64,000 nt of DNA from Ligilactobacillus sp900765635 (GTDB lineage Bacteria > Bacillota > Bacilli > Lactobacillales > Lactobacillaceae), in assembly GCF_949152225.1 (NCBI RefSeq), contig NZ_CASCJC010000001.1, forward strand, positions 124,001 to 188,000. Reading direction: 5' to 3'. Below are positions 47,182 through 57,438 of this stretch, piece by piece. Each line of letters starts with the position of its first letter. The stretch's first letter is position 1. The notes beneath the pieces are model-generated. The model made no database searches. It worked only from the letters and a program-made list of their open reading frames with translations, and was not told the DNA's origin. Both the position numbers and the translations under genes were made by a program.

Positions 47182-47448
47182 ATGAAGGCGATTTTAACAA
47201 CAATAGGAAAAGATCAAGTCGGAATTGTGGCTAATGTTAGTCAATATCTAGCGCAAAAACAAATCAATATCTTAGACTTGTCACAAACAATTATGGATGG
47301 CTATTTTACGATGATGATGATGGTTGAAATTCCTACAACTGTGGCAATTGAAGAAGTAGCTAGCCAACTCAATGATCTGGGAAAGAAATTAGGCGTAGAA
47401 ATCAACATTCGCAACGAAGAAATTTATCGTGCAATGCATCAATTATAG
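47182..47448 (+). CDS. ACT-domain protein (UPF0237)
   Basis: 88-residue single ACT domain starting MKAILTTIGKDQVGIVANVS, the sequence of the UPF0237 family. ATG 47182 follows GAGGTG by 5 bases; an in-frame GTG at 47173 is inside it. It is encoded 12 bases before the UPF0210 gene. This pair is fixed across Firmicutes. ACT domains bind amino acids, so a sensor or regulatory subunit role is likely. Confidence 0.9.
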   Translation: MKAILTTIGKDQVGIVANVSQYLAQKQINILDLSQTIMDGYFTMMMMVEIPTTVAIEEVASQLNDLGKKLGVEINIRNEEIYRAMHQL

Positions 47449-47460
47449 GAGGTTGCCAGC

Positions 47461-48804
47461 GTGGAAACAGAAAAAATTCTTGAAACAGCACGTATGATTT
47501 CGGATGAAAATCTTGATGTGCGTACAATTACGATGGCAATTTCTTTGATCGATTGTATCGATAGCGATAGTGATAAGGCTTGCCAAAAAATTTATGACAA
47601 GATTACAACGAAGGCACGTGACTTGGTTAAGGTCGGCGAACAAATTCAAGCAGAATATGGGATTCCTATCATTAACAAGCGCGTGACCGTAACACCAATT
47701 TCAATCATTGCAGCTGCAAGTCATGACAAAGATTATGTCAAATATGCTTTGACTTTGGATAAGGCAGCTAAAACGTTAGGAATTGATTTTATCGGAGGCT
47801 TTTCAGCTTTAGTAGATAAAGGCTACCAAAACGGAGATAAGACGCTGATTGCTTCTTTACCTGAAGCATTAGCGCAAACAGATTATGTGTGTGCATCGGT
47901 TAATGTTGGTTCTACAAAAAATGGGATTAACATGGATGCCGTGGCACAAATGGGACAAGTGATTGTCGATGCATCTAAGTTAGATGTGATGACAAACGCT
48001 AAAATGGTGGTCTTTTGTAATGCAGTTGATGATAACCCATTTATGGCTGGAGGATTCCAAGGGATTACCGAACCTGATGTAGTTATTAACGTGGGTGTTT
48101 CTGGACCTGGAGTAGTTAAGTGTGCGTTAGAAAAGGTTAAAGGGCAACCAATTGATGTGGTTGCTGAAACAATTAAGCAAACAGCTTTTAAGGTTACTAG
48201 AATGGGACAATTAGTTGGTACGTTAGCCTCACAAAGATTAGGTGTACCATTTGGAATTGTCGATTTATCTTTAGCACCAACACCAGCAGTTGGAGATTCG
48301 GTAGCGCAAATTCTAGAAGAAATCGGCTTAGAACAAGTTGGAACACATGGAACAACTGCTGCTTTAGCTTTGTTAAACGATGCAGTTAAAAAAGGCGGTA
48401 TCATGGCATGTAGCCACGTTGGTGGGTTGTCAGGCGCATTTATTCCGGTTTCAGAAGATGCCGGCATGATTGATGCGGTTAAATCAGGTTGCTTGAACCT
48501 TGAAAAGCTTGAAGCAATGACAGCCGTATGTTCCGTGGGATTAGATATGATTGCGGTACCTGGCGATACGCTGGCTGAAACGATCAGTGCGATGATTGCA
48601 GATGAAGCTGCAATCGGCATGATTAACAATAAAACAACAGCGGTTCGAATCATTCCAGTTCCAGGCAAAGGCGTGGGCGAAAGCATCGAATTTGGTGGTT
48701 TACTAGGTTATGCACCAATCATGGCGGTTAACGGTGCATCATCGGCGCAAATGATACACCGTGGAGGATTAATTCCGGCACCAATTCATAGTTTCAAAAA
48801 CTAG
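47461..48804 (+). CDS. UPF0210 (DUF711) PFL-like protein
   Basis: 447-residue cytoplasmic protein with a GTG start (AGGAGG 8 bases ahead). It is of the DUF711/UPF0210 family, whose structure resembles glycyl radical enzymes' barrel but lacks the radical glycine motif. Conserved segments include NVGVSGPGVVK and GTHGTTAALALLNDAVKKGG. It is translated with the ACT protein. The biochemical role is unknown. Confidence 0.9.
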   Translation: METEKILETARMISDENLDVRTITMAISLIDCIDSDSDKACQKIYDKITTKARDLVKVGEQIQAEYGIPIINKRVTVTPISIIAAASHDKDYVKYALTLDKAAKTLGIDFIGGFSALVDKGYQNGDKTLIASLPEALAQTDYVCASVNVGSTKNGINMDAVAQMGQVIVDASKLDVMTNAKMVVFCNAVDDNPFMAGGFQGITEPDVVINVGVSGPGVVKCALEKVKGQPIDVVAETIKQTAFKVTRMGQLVGTLASQRLGVPFGIVDLSLAPTPAVGDSVAQILEEIGLEQVGTHGTTAALALLNDAVKKGGIMACSHVGGLSGAFIPVSEDAGMIDAVKSGCLNLEKLEAMTAVCSVGLDMIAVPGDTLAETISAMIADEAAIGMINNKTTAVRIIPVPGKGVGESIEFGGLLGYAPIMAVNGASSAQMIHRGGLIPAPIHSFKN

Positions 48805-48845
48805 AAAATATCCCTTGCTCAAAATTTTGGGCAAGGGATATTTTA
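48804..48845. terminator. Bidirectional terminator after the UPF0210 gene
   Basis: AAAATATCCCTTGC pairs with GCAAGGGATATTTT. It is shared with the convergent acyltransferase gene. Confidence 0.9.
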
Positions 48846-49901
48846 TGCTCTTTTTTTGAATGGGTAATCTCTGTTGAGATAAAGAGAACGAATAATTGGA
48901 ATTTTAGGAATGATAATAATAGCAATAATTGTCAAAAGTACACGATAAGATATTAAACCAATCATTTGAACAATGTCGTTATAATGATTTCTGCCTAAAA
49001 ACAAAGCAACTTTGTTCCCAATAGAAAAACTATTCATATCAAACAAATGAACGCATAAAACTATTAAAGACATCTTTCCATAGTATTGGACAGCTTGCAA
49101 CTTCCAACCTAATTTATCTGTTATACAGTAGGATAGGTACATGATAAAGTAGCTTCCACCAATAGCGCCAATAACAGCCATGGCAGGATTTGTTGCGTAA
49201 CCTACGTTAATATAAAAGGCGCCAGATTTCATGGATAACAACCAGAGAACAATTCCTGCTAGTGCAAGATAGATATTTCCTTGATGGATTAAATCGTACT
49301 TGCGGATTTGTTGACCAGCAAAATAAAAGCTAAGGCTGATTAAGGCTGCATCCAAACTCCATGGTAATTGAATAAATTTAGCGATATAAAAACCTAATAC
49401 GGTACAAATTAGTGAATAGCAAGCTAAAAATAAAGTAGAATTGGTAGACTTGTTGCTTAGCTTTATTCCTAGATTAAATAAAAAGTTTCCTAGATACATT
49501 GCAAGCAAGAACCAAATAGCACCGATTGCGTAGACAGTTAAATTAATTTTAGGAATTACCGAACTGGTTCCGAGACCGTATATTCCGGTAACTATAAAGT
49601 CTTTTAAATTAATTTGTGATATCCAGTTGGGGACATAATTATGCCCAAAATAGCAGACAAGCCCAATTAAGATAACGGTTGTAAAGTAAGGTAATAATAG
49701 ATTTTTATTACCGCCACTAAAAACTTCAGACCATTTCTTTTCACGCGATAAGTAGCCTGACAATACAAAAAAGATAGGAACGTTAACTGTGAATAGGAAA
49801 TTACTCCACATTGGATGATTGCCGATATTTGAATGAACCATGATGATCATCAACATCCCTAAAGCTCTCGAAATATCAATCCAATAAACTCTTTTTTTCA
49901 T
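48843..49901 (-). CDS. Membrane acyltransferase (family 3, OafA/NodX-like)
   Basis: 352-residue protein with about ten helices, starting MKKRVYWIDISRALGMLMIIMVHSN; the histidine of MVHSN and a conserved WSNFLFTVNVPIFFVLSGYL follow, as in acyltransferase-3 proteins that O-acetylate surface glycans. GGGAG precedes the ATG. It stands alone on this strand between UPF0210 and the antiporter; a role in decorating wall polysaccharide is inferred. Confidence 0.85.
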   Translation of the reverse strand: MKKRVYWIDISRALGMLMIIMVHSNIGNHPMWSNFLFTVNVPIFFVLSGYLSREKKWSEVFSGGNKNLLLPYFTTVILIGLVCYFGHNYVPNWISQINLKDFIVTGIYGLGTSSVIPKINLTVYAIGAIWFLLAMYLGNFLFNLGIKLSNKSTNSTLFLACYSLICTVLGFYIAKFIQLPWSLDAALISLSFYFAGQQIRKYDLIHQGNIYLALAGIVLWLLSMKSGAFYINVGYATNPAMAVIGAIGGSYFIMYLSYCITDKLGWKLQAVQYYGKMSLIVLCVHLFDMNSFSIGNKVALFLGRNHYNDIVQMIGLISYRVLLTIIAIIIIPKIPIIRSLYLNRDYPFKKRA

Positions 49902-49975
49902 AATTTATACTCCCGTAATATAATAATCAACATTAATTATATTTTTGTATTGAGCGCAATGCAATTATCAATTTT

Positions 49976-51835
49976 TTAATCATTCAATTTACTGATTGTT
50001 TGACGGACGGTATTAACGATACTGCGGTCTGCAGAAAAGACGATGTGATCGCCAAGTTGAATCTGTGTATCACCATGTGGAGCGATGGGTTTGCCTTCGC
50101 GGAAAATACGGCTGATTGTGATGTGTTGGATGAACGGCAGATCTTTGACTTCGAGGCCAGCGAACTTGGCATTGTTGACGATAACTTCATACAAATGAGC
50201 AGAACCGGTCAACAATTCAAGTGTCGATGGCGTTTCGATAATGGCACTCATGATTCCTACGCTGGTGTCAAAGGCGCTAAAGTACTCAATACCGGCTTTT
50301 TTAAGAGTTTTATCCATCTGTGACATGCTGACAGGATCAGAATTTTCGATACTTGTAATAACGCGTTCAACACCGTATTCTTTTGCGGCTAAAGCCAGCT
50401 TGAAGTTAATTTCTGGCTTAGAGTAACCAAAGACCATGATGTCGGCATCAAAAACTTGTTGAGAAATTAAATCATCAGGTTCTAGTGATTCTAAAAAATT
50501 AATGTTGCCGATATGATTATAGGTCGTGTAATTCTTCTTACTATCAGTGTACATCTTGATGTCATACCAATCGGCTGTCAGGCGTTTTAAGACGTTGACG
50601 GTCACGAGGTTGACTCCCAAAATATGCACGGTGGTTTTTTGTAAGTCTTCAGGTTCTGGTTGAGTTAATTTGTTAAAGAGCAACGGGCCAACGATACAAG
50701 TTAAAATGCCGGCAATCAGAAAGGCTCCGGATTGTTGTGCGTTAATGACTTTGAGGTCTTCAGCAACGGTTAAAACGGCCAAGACTAAAGTAATCGTTGT
50801 GCTTGATAGAAATGCCCCAGCTAAGGCGTTTTTTTCTTTAAAACGCAAGCGCAAACCAAAATATGTCGTCATTTTAGCTAAAATAAAGCAAATAAAGAAG
50901 ATGGGAATCAATACTAATGTCTTAGGTGAACTCAAGAGACTAGGAATATCTAATTTAACCCCTGTTAAGATGAAGAAATATGGGATAAAAAAGCCGTAGC
51001 CTAAGGCATCTAGTTTATGTTGGGTGCTTGTAGCTGGCTGTAGCAGCTTAAGGACTATTCCAGCGACAAATGCACCTAAGATATTTTCTGCGCCAACTGC
51101 TTCGGCTAGCAAAACCAAGGCGATGATAATCGCAAAAGCCAAGCGAATATCAATTTGGGTGGTTGCCTTATTAAGAGCGTTTAGATCCTTGAAAAACCAT
51201 TGGAAGTGTTTGAAGATCAAAGCACCAGCGATAAACAATAAAGAAATCAACCAAATACTGCCGCCACGACCAGCGACTAGTGAACTATAAATCGTTAAGG
51301 ATAATAACGGAATGACTTCACCTAAAACTGCAATCAATAAGAGCGCTTGACCTAAGGGTTTGCTTAATAATTCATTTTCTTTAAGCACAGAAATAACAAT
51401 CCCTAAGGCAATGGTTGAAAATAAAATAACGGCTAAAAATAAGTCGCTAAATAGACCACTTAATTTTAAGAGATATGCCAAAATAACCGAGGTGATTAAG
51501 GTTGCACCATAAGCGATGACGGCCACTTGATCGGCGGAAGTCGTCGGTTGATTTTGCGCACGCTTTAAGGCTAATGGAGTGACCGGGCCGGCATTTTTCT
51601 TAAACAAGCTAAAATCGATCTCCATGCCACTTAAAAACAACAGGATAATCACGCCAAACGTTGACATATAGTTGAGCAGACTATCTAGATGAATGATGTT
51701 AACCCCACTTTTGCCAAGAATGATACCAACGATAATTTCTGCGATTGAAGTCGGAATTAATGAAATTTTTAATCTGTTAAGCAACATAGGGGTACAAAAG
51801 GCCACCAGTGCGACCAATAAAAACGAAAGTTCCAA
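49976..51835 (-). CDS. CPA2-family cation:proton antiporter (Kef/GerN-like)
   Basis: 619-residue protein: membrane Na+/H+ exchanger domain (residues about 1-395, 11-13 helices), a degenerate RCK/TrkA-N-like domain (about 400-530) and a C-terminal TrkA-C domain (about 540-615). The start is an unusual TTG (51835), 7 bases from GGAGG; the next Met is at residue 17 and would cut helix 1. RCK-type domains usually bind nucleotides or c-di-AMP to control K+ or Na+ flux; the Gly-rich nucleotide motif is poor here, so c-di-AMP control of the C-domain is possible. Confidence 0.87.
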   Translation of the reverse strand: MELSFLLVALVAFCTPMLLNRLKISLIPTSIAEIIVGIILGKSGVNIIHLDSLLNYMSTFGVIILLFLSGMEIDFSLFKKNAGPVTPLALKRAQNQPTTSADQVAVIAYGATLITSVILAYLLKLSGLFSDLFLAVILFSTIALGIVISVLKENELLSKPLGQALLLIAVLGEVIPLLSLTIYSSLVAGRGGSIWLISLLFIAGALIFKHFQWFFKDLNALNKATTQIDIRLAFAIIIALVLLAEAVGAENILGAFVAGIVLKLLQPATSTQHKLDALGYGFFIPYFFILTGVKLDIPSLLSSPKTLVLIPIFFICFILAKMTTYFGLRLRFKEKNALAGAFLSSTTITLVLAVLTVAEDLKVINAQQSGAFLIAGILTCIVGPLLFNKLTQPEPEDLQKTTVHILGVNLVTVNVLKRLTADWYDIKMYTDSKKNYTTYNHIGNINFLESLEPDDLISQQVFDADIMVFGYSKPEINFKLALAAKEYGVERVITSIENSDPVSMSQMDKTLKKAGIEYFSAFDTSVGIMSAIIETPSTLELLTGSAHLYEVIVNNAKFAGLEVKDLPFIQHITISRIFREGKPIAPHGDTQIQLGDHIVFSADRSIVNTVRQTISKLND

Positions 51836-52025
51836 TTTAAAACCTCCTATTTAATTTAGGTTGTTAGATAATTATACGGTAATTTATAGGAAATAACCAA
51901 ATAAAGTGATGAAAAGGAAAATACTATTTTATGAGTTAACTAAATAAAAGTATGTATGGTGAGTAAAGAAATGGTTTATAATATCAGAGTGAGTGTTAAT
52001 TATTAAAGTTAGAGAGGGAAAAGTT

Positions 52026-53531
52026 GTGTCAATTAGAGAAAAAATTGAAAGATTTGTTTATCGTAGTATAAAAATAATATATATTTTTTTGATGATGTGG
52101 ACTTTTTTGGGAGCAGTTAGGTCTCCTAATTTAGAAATAAATAATGTTAGTGGGATAAGTATTGGAATTATTCTTATAGCGGTTTTTATTTACATAATTG
52201 GTAGAATTAATAAGATAAAAGCCATAATACATTGGATGATTCGTAAGTGTAGTAGTATGAAAGTAGTGATTTGTTGGACAGCTCTAGTGTTTATATTACA
52301 GTTTTCTTTTGTTATATTCACGCATCCTAAAATAGGTTTTGATGTAGGAGGAATCCATAGGGCTATTTTGGGAGATATAGATATAAATTATTTTTCACAT
52401 TGTACGAATAATTTACCTATCCTTTTAGTACAGCATTTTATTTATACTATTTTTCATAATGAAGGATGGCTATTATTAGATGTAATAACACTTTTCTTAG
52501 TGGATATTTCAGCTGTTTTAAACGTTTGTACTCTTGCATTAGTTAATAAAAAGTATGTAGTTAGGGGAGTATACGTTCATCTTATCTGGTTAGCTTTATT
52601 TCCTATGATTATTGTTCCGTATACCGATACTTGGGTTTTGCCATTAGTATCTCTGACTATTTTAATGTGGGCTTTGATGGTTAAGAAAAATATAAACTAC
52701 GTTGTTAAAATTTTGTGTGCAGTAATAATGGGTGCGGCGATTGTCGGCGCATATTTTATAAAACCCTCTGCTGTAATAACTGCTATAGCAATTGCTTTAG
52801 TAGAATTAATAAGAGTTGGATTTAGAAGGAAAGTTGGAAAAGATACAGTTAAGAATTTAGGAATAATAGCTTGTTTATGCGTATCTTTTATAGGCTTTTT
52901 TTTCATGGCGAAATCTACAATTAACAATCAGAAATATGTTGCTTTAGAGAAGGACAAGGCTATGCCGCCAATACATTTTGTTGCAATAGGATTAATTGGG
53001 AATGGAGGTTATAATCCACAAGATGCATCGGATATGTATAGAGCAAAAGATACAAATGAAATAAAAGAGATATCCAAAAGAAAAATAAAAGAACGCTTAG
53101 AACAAAAAGGACCATTAGGTTATATTAGGTTTTTGTTGCATAAACAAAACATGAATACTGCAGATGGAACGTTTGGCTGGAATGCAGAAGGGGCGTTTTT
53201 AGATCAACAAATGCCAACAAAAGGAGTAGAAAAAAGAATAGCAGAATATATCTATCCTAATGGCAGAAGACTACATGATTTTTCTTTTGTGGCACAAGTG
53301 TGGTGGATAGTTTGGTTATTTATTTTACTATTTGGATGTACAAGTAAAAATGATAGAATTACGTGGATGACACGACTAGCGATTATCGGTGGAATGGTAT
53401 TTTTATTATTGTTTGAGGGAGGGAGAAGTAGATATTTAATTCAATTTTTACCTAGTTTTTTAATTTTGGCATCTATTCAAATTGAAACAGCTAAATTTAA
53501 AATTAAGAATCTTTTACAAGATGTTATATAG
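52026..53531 (+). CDS. Polytopic membrane protein, GT-C/PMT-like glycosyltransferase candidate
   Basis: 501-residue membrane protein with about 11 helices. The start is GTG 52026 (MSIREKIERF), after AGAGGGA. After the first two helices comes FTHPKIGFDVGGIHRAI, with acidic residues in an outer loop as expected for the catalytic site of GT-C enzymes. FEGGRSRYLIQFLPS near the C-terminus also fits. I recall similar proteins near exosortase-like or glycan genes in lactobacilli, but assign no substrate. It is AT-rich and AGA/ATA-rich. A decayed paralogue lies at 57439-58120. Confidence 0.6.
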   Translation: MSIREKIERFVYRSIKIIYIFLMMWTFLGAVRSPNLEINNVSGISIGIILIAVFIYIIGRINKIKAIIHWMIRKCSSMKVVICWTALVFILQFSFVIFTHPKIGFDVGGIHRAILGDIDINYFSHCTNNLPILLVQHFIYTIFHNEGWLLLDVITLFLVDISAVLNVCTLALVNKKYVVRGVYVHLIWLALFPMIIVPYTDTWVLPLVSLTILMWALMVKKNINYVVKILCAVIMGAAIVGAYFIKPSAVITAIAIALVELIRVGFRRKVGKDTVKNLGIIACLCVSFIGFFFMAKSTINNQKYVALEKDKAMPPIHFVAIGLIGNGGYNPQDASDMYRAKDTNEIKEISKRKIKERLEQKGPLGYIRFLLHKQNMNTADGTFGWNAEGAFLDQQMPTKGVEKRIAEYIYPNGRRLHDFSFVAQVWWIVWLFILLFGCTSKNDRITWMTRLAIIGGMVFLLLFEGGRSRYLIQFLPSFLILASIQIETAKFKIKNLLQDVI

Positions 53532-53570
53532 GCATGTGGCTGTAATTAACTTAGAAGTTTATATGATATA

Positions 53571-53606
53571 AAAATGGCTTAACGTATTAGTTGAGCCATT
53601 TTTTGT
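53571..53606 (+). terminator. Terminator after the membrane protein gene
   Basis: AAAATGGCTTAAC pairs with GTTGAGCCATTTT; T run follows. Confidence 0.85.
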
Positions 53607-53646
53607 TGTTTTTGACTGGTTTTTGAAAGTTTTTGGAGTTTTGTGA

Positions 53647-53674
53647 TTGATTTTTATTGAAAGCGTGTTATAAT
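53647..53674 (+). promoter_or_regulatory. fruRKA promoter with cre-like half site
   Basis: TTGATT (53647-53652), a 16-base spacer and a perfect TATAAT (53669-53674). TGAAAGCG at 53658-53665 is a good left half of a cre site; the right half deviates. Confidence 0.6.
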
Positions 53675-53697
53675 CATTTAGGAAAGAGGTGTTGAAA

Positions 53698-54456
53698 ATG
53701 CTTGCGGAAAAAAGACAACAGCTGATTCTAGAAATGCTTAAGAATAATGGCATCATCAAGATGCAAGACATCTGTGAGAAGACCGATTGCTCGGAATCTT
53801 CGGCCCGGCGTGATTTGCAATTGTTAGAAGAACAAGGTTTACTTGTCAGAGTTCATGGTGGAGCTAAGATGAAATATTCGCTCCAACGTGAAATGGACAT
53901 GTCTGGTAAAGAAAACCAAAACATTTCTGCTAAAGAAGCAATCGCTGAATTTGCAGCAAAATTAATTCGCGATGATGATGTGATTTATTTAGATGCTGGT
54001 TCGACAACTTTGGCACTAATCAAGTACTTGGGAACGTTTAGTGGTTTGACAGTCGTGACTAACGGTGTTCAACACGCCAGTGCCTTAGCCGATCAAAATG
54101 TGCGCACAATTCTTGTTGGTGGTCAATTAAAAAATTCAACCAAGGCACTAGTTGGTTCACAAACGGTCAGCGATTTACAGCGATTGCGTTTCAACAAAGC
54201 TTTCTTAGGAATTAATGGCATTCATCCTAAGTATGGCTATACGACGCCTGATCCAAGTGAAGCGGCTGTTAAGCAAGTTGCACTGGAACAAAGCGAAAAA
54301 GCCTATGTCTTAGCCGATGCAAGCAAATTCAATAATGTGTCGTTTGTCAAGATTGCGGATTTAGGAGCAGCAGAGATCATTACCCAAGAATTATCAAACG
54401 AACTGTTTGCACACTATAGCAGTCAAACGACGATTCAGGAGGCAAAAGAGAAATGA
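53698..54456 (+). CDS. fruR: DeoR-family repressor FruR
   Basis: 252-residue regulator with an N-terminal DeoR HTH (CSESSARRDLQLLEEQGLLVRVHGGA) and a sugar-phosphate sensing domain (YLDAGSTTLALI, GGQLKNST). It starts at ATG 53698, after AAAGAGG; an in-frame GTG is at 53689. First in the fruRKA operon, it should repress it until fructose-1-phosphate is present. Confidence 0.92.
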   Translation: MLAEKRQQLILEMLKNNGIIKMQDICEKTDCSESSARRDLQLLEEQGLLVRVHGGAKMKYSLQREMDMSGKENQNISAKEAIAEFAAKLIRDDDVIYLDAGSTTLALIKYLGTFSGLTVVTNGVQHASALADQNVRTILVGGQLKNSTKALVGSQTVSDLQRLRFNKAFLGINGIHPKYGYTTPDPSEAAVKQVALEQSEKAYVLADASKFNNVSFVKIADLGAAEIITQELSNELFAHYSSQTTIQEAKEK

Positions 54457-55364
54457 TTTATACAGTAACGGTTAATCCGTCAATCGATTATATCGTCCAA
54501 TTAAAGGAATTGACCTTGGGTGAAGTTAATCGTATGGACTATGATAACAAGTTACCAGGAGGTAAAGGAATCAACGTTTCACGGATCCTTAAAGAATTAG
54601 GTCAAGATAGTGTGGCCTTGGGCTTTTTGGGTGGTTTTACCGGTGAATTCGTCAAAAATGAACTTGAAAAAACAGGTATCAAGACGAACTTTACCATGAT
54701 TAAAGACGATACACGTATCAACGTCAAGATTAAGGCCCAACAAGAAACTGAAATCAATGGGCGTGGTCCGGTTGTTTCGGAAAGAGAACTAACACAATTT
54801 ACGGCGCAATTTGATAAATTGAGTGCCGGAGACGTGGTGATTTTTGCAGGAAGCTTGCTACCTTGTTTGGATCAAAACTTCTATTTTGACTTAATCAAGC
54901 AAATTCGGGCGCGTGGCGCAGAATTTGTGATTGATACAACGGGCGAAAGTTTATTGAAGACTTTGCCTCAAAATCCATTGGTTGTTAAGCCAAATAATCA
55001 TGAACTAGCAGAATTGTTTGAAACGACATTTACAGGCATCGATGATATTGTTGAGCACGGTAAAAAACTTTTAAAATTAGGTGCACAACACGTGTTGATT
55101 TCGATGGCTGGAGATGGTGGTTTATTGATCACTAAAGATGCTATTTATCGTTCATTGGCACCAAAGGGCACGGTTATTAACTCTGTTGGTGCAGGTGATT
55201 CAATGATTGCTGGCTTTACCGGCACACTTGCTTCAACTGGTGATGTCGTTGAGGCTTTCCGCTATGGTTTAGCATGTGGTTCGGCAACTGCATTTAGCGA
55301 AGACCTGGCAACAAGAGAAAAAATTGATGAAATCTTACCACAAATTAAGATCACTAAATATTAA
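54453..55364 (+). CDS. fruK: 1-phosphofructokinase FruK
   Basis: 303-residue PfkB-family kinase that converts fructose-1-phosphate to fructose-1,6-bisphosphate. The N-terminal TVNPSIDYIV, GGKGINVSR and the catalytic D249 in SVGAGDSMIAG are all present. Its ATG overlaps the fruR stop (ATGA). LacC tagatose-6-phosphate kinases belong to the same subfamily; because lacC is missing from the lac cluster of this window, this enzyme may also phosphorylate tagatose-6-phosphate. Confidence 0.93.
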   Translation: MIYTVTVNPSIDYIVQLKELTLGEVNRMDYDNKLPGGKGINVSRILKELGQDSVALGFLGGFTGEFVKNELEKTGIKTNFTMIKDDTRINVKIKAQQETEINGRGPVVSERELTQFTAQFDKLSAGDVVIFAGSLLPCLDQNFYFDLIKQIRARGAEFVIDTTGESLLKTLPQNPLVVKPNNHELAELFETTFTGIDDIVEHGKKLLKLGAQHVLISMAGDGGLLITKDAIYRSLAPKGTVINSVGAGDSMIAGFTGTLASTGDVVEAFRYGLACGSATAFSEDLATREKIDEILPQIKITKY

Positions 55365-55385
55365 TACTTTCAGGGGGAAAACAGG

Positions 55386-57326
55386 ATGGATATTCGTAAG
55401 TTATTACTAACCGATATCATGATCATGGATTTGCAAGCTAAAACTAAAGAGCAAGCAATCGATGAAATGGTGCATCAATATTTTGTTAAAGGAATCATCG
55501 ATGATGAAGAACTTTACAAGAAAGATATTTTAGCACGTGAAGCTCAATCATCTACAGGTATGGGTGATGGAATTGCAATTCCACACGCACATGATAAAGC
55601 TGTTAAAAAGCCAGCTGTATTATTTGCACGTAGTATCGCCGGAATCGATTATGATGCAATGGATGGTCAACCATCCCATCTATTTTTCATGATTGCAGCT
55701 CCAGAAGGCGGCGACAATACGCATTTGCAAGCCTTAGCTGCTTTATCTAAGGTTTTAATGGATCCAGAAGTTGTGGCTGCATTGAAGCAAGCAAGTACTC
55801 CACAAGATGTACAAGATATCTTTGCCAAGGCAATTGAAGCTAAGCGACAAGCTGAAGCAAGTCAAGTGACACCAGAACCTAAAGCAGACAGTGATCGTCC
55901 ATATGTGGTCGCAGTAACAGCGTGTCCAAACGGAATTGCTCACACATATATGGCTGAAGAAAATCTTAAGAAAAAAGCAGCCGAAATGGGTGTTGATATT
56001 AAGGTTGAAACAAATGGTTCCGAAGGGGTTAAAAATGAATTAACCGCACAAGAAATCAAGCAAGCTAAAGGTGTGATCGTGGCAGCGGACAAAAAAGTTG
56101 CAATGGCACGTTTTGATGGCAAACCATTGGTTAACAAATCCGTAACTTCTGCTATCAAGAACCCAGAAGAACTATTACAGACAGTCTTAGACGACAAAGC
56201 ATCAATCTATCATGCTAGCCAAGCTGAACAAGAAAGTACAACAGCTTCTGATGGTAGCTTCTGGGGTAACATTTATAAACAATTGATGAACGGTATTTCT
56301 CATATGTTGCCATTCGTTATCGGTGGTGGAATCTTGATGGCCCTATCCTTTGTGGTTGAACAATACTTCGGTGGGGCAGATTCAATGGCATTTATCTTCT
56401 TGAATAATGCCGGTAACTTAGCCTTCGCGTTTATGGTACCTGTTTTGGCCGGGTATATCGCGGAAGCTATCGGTGATAAGCCAGCCTTGATGCCTGGTTT
56501 TGTCGGTGGTTTGATGGCAACTGTTTATAGTGGTTCGTTTGGTGGTGCATATGTTGCAAACGTGATGACAGATGCTAAATCAGCCGCAGGTTTCTTGGGT
56601 GGGATTGCAGCTGGGTTTATCGCTGGTCATATGATGAATGGCTTAAAGAAAGCTTGTGCTAAATTGCCACGTTCTGTTGAAGGTATGAAACCAATGTTGA
56701 TTTATCCAGTTTTAGGTTTATTGATTATGGCGTTGATTATGTTCTTTATCATCAACCCAATCTTTTCAACGATCAACCTATGGATTACTAATTTCTTGGA
56801 ACATTTAGGAACAGGTAATGCTGTTATTTTAAGTTTAGTATTAGCAGGGATGATGTCTATCGATATGGGTGGTCCTTTCAACAAAGCAGCTTATGTCTTT
56901 GCTGCTGGTGCATTCGCCAATAACCCACATTCTGTTGAAGCTGCTGGTTTAATGGCAGCCGTAATGGTTGGTGGGATGGTACCACCATTTGCAACAGCAA
57001 TTGCAACATTGGTCTTTCCTAAGAAATTTACTGATGACGAAAGAAAAGCTGGTATTTCTAACTGGGTTTTAGGTTTCTCATTTATTACTGAAGGTGCTAT
57101 TCCATTTGCAACAGCCGATCCAGGCCGTGTGTTGCCGTCATGTATCGTAGGTTCTGCAGTGGCTGGGGCTCTTGTTGGTTTATGGCATGTTAGTGTGCCT
57201 GCACCACATGGTGGTTTCTGGGTAGCTCCACTTGCAACTAATATTTTAGGTTATTTCGCAGCCGTGATTATTGGTTCAATTATTGCAGCCGTAATCTTAG
57301 GTATGTGGAAAAAAGAAGTGAAATAA
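55386..57326 (+). CDS. fruA: PTS fructose-specific IIABC protein FruA
   Basis: 646-residue transporter: IIA (about 1-150, phosphohistidine H67 in AIPHAHD), a linker, IIB (about 170-270, phosphocysteine C180 in TACPNGIAHT) and IIC (about 295-640) with nine or ten helices. It imports fructose as fructose-1-phosphate for FruK. AGGGGGAAAACAGG precedes the ATG. Confidence 0.95.
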   Translation: MDIRKLLLTDIMIMDLQAKTKEQAIDEMVHQYFVKGIIDDEELYKKDILAREAQSSTGMGDGIAIPHAHDKAVKKPAVLFARSIAGIDYDAMDGQPSHLFFMIAAPEGGDNTHLQALAALSKVLMDPEVVAALKQASTPQDVQDIFAKAIEAKRQAEASQVTPEPKADSDRPYVVAVTACPNGIAHTYMAEENLKKKAAEMGVDIKVETNGSEGVKNELTAQEIKQAKGVIVAADKKVAMARFDGKPLVNKSVTSAIKNPEELLQTVLDDKASIYHASQAEQESTTASDGSFWGNIYKQLMNGISHMLPFVIGGGILMALSFVVEQYFGGADSMAFIFLNNAGNLAFAFMVPVLAGYIAEAIGDKPALMPGFVGGLMATVYSGSFGGAYVANVMTDAKSAAGFLGGIAAGFIAGHMMNGLKKACAKLPRSVEGMKPMLIYPVLGLLIMALIMFFIINPIFSTINLWITNFLEHLGTGNAVILSLVLAGMMSIDMGGPFNKAAYVFAAGAFANNPHSVEAAGLMAAVMVGGMVPPFATAIATLVFPKKFTDDERKAGISNWVLGFSFITEGAIPFATADPGRVLPSCIVGSAVAGALVGLWHVSVPAPHGGFWVAPLATNILGYFAAVIIGSIIAAVILGMWKKEVK

Positions 57327-57338
57327 GCGACTAACTCT

Positions 57339-57368
57339 AAGGATTTTCTGAAAAGAGAATCCTTTTTT
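57339..57368 (+). terminator. Terminator of fruRKA
   Basis: AAGGATTTTCT pairs with AGAGAATCCTT, followed by a T run. Confidence 0.82.
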
Positions 57369-57438
57369 AGTATGACAAAGTCGTGGATATAGAATATAAT
57401 TAAAGAGACTATATAAAAGTATAAATGAGGTCTTATTA

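Noticed and set aside
47883..48686. 267-codon open frame antisense to the UPF0210 gene
   Set aside because: It is a shadow of a clearly recognised coding gene, has no ribosome site and a composition rich in Thr/Ser/Pro typical of antisense reading.
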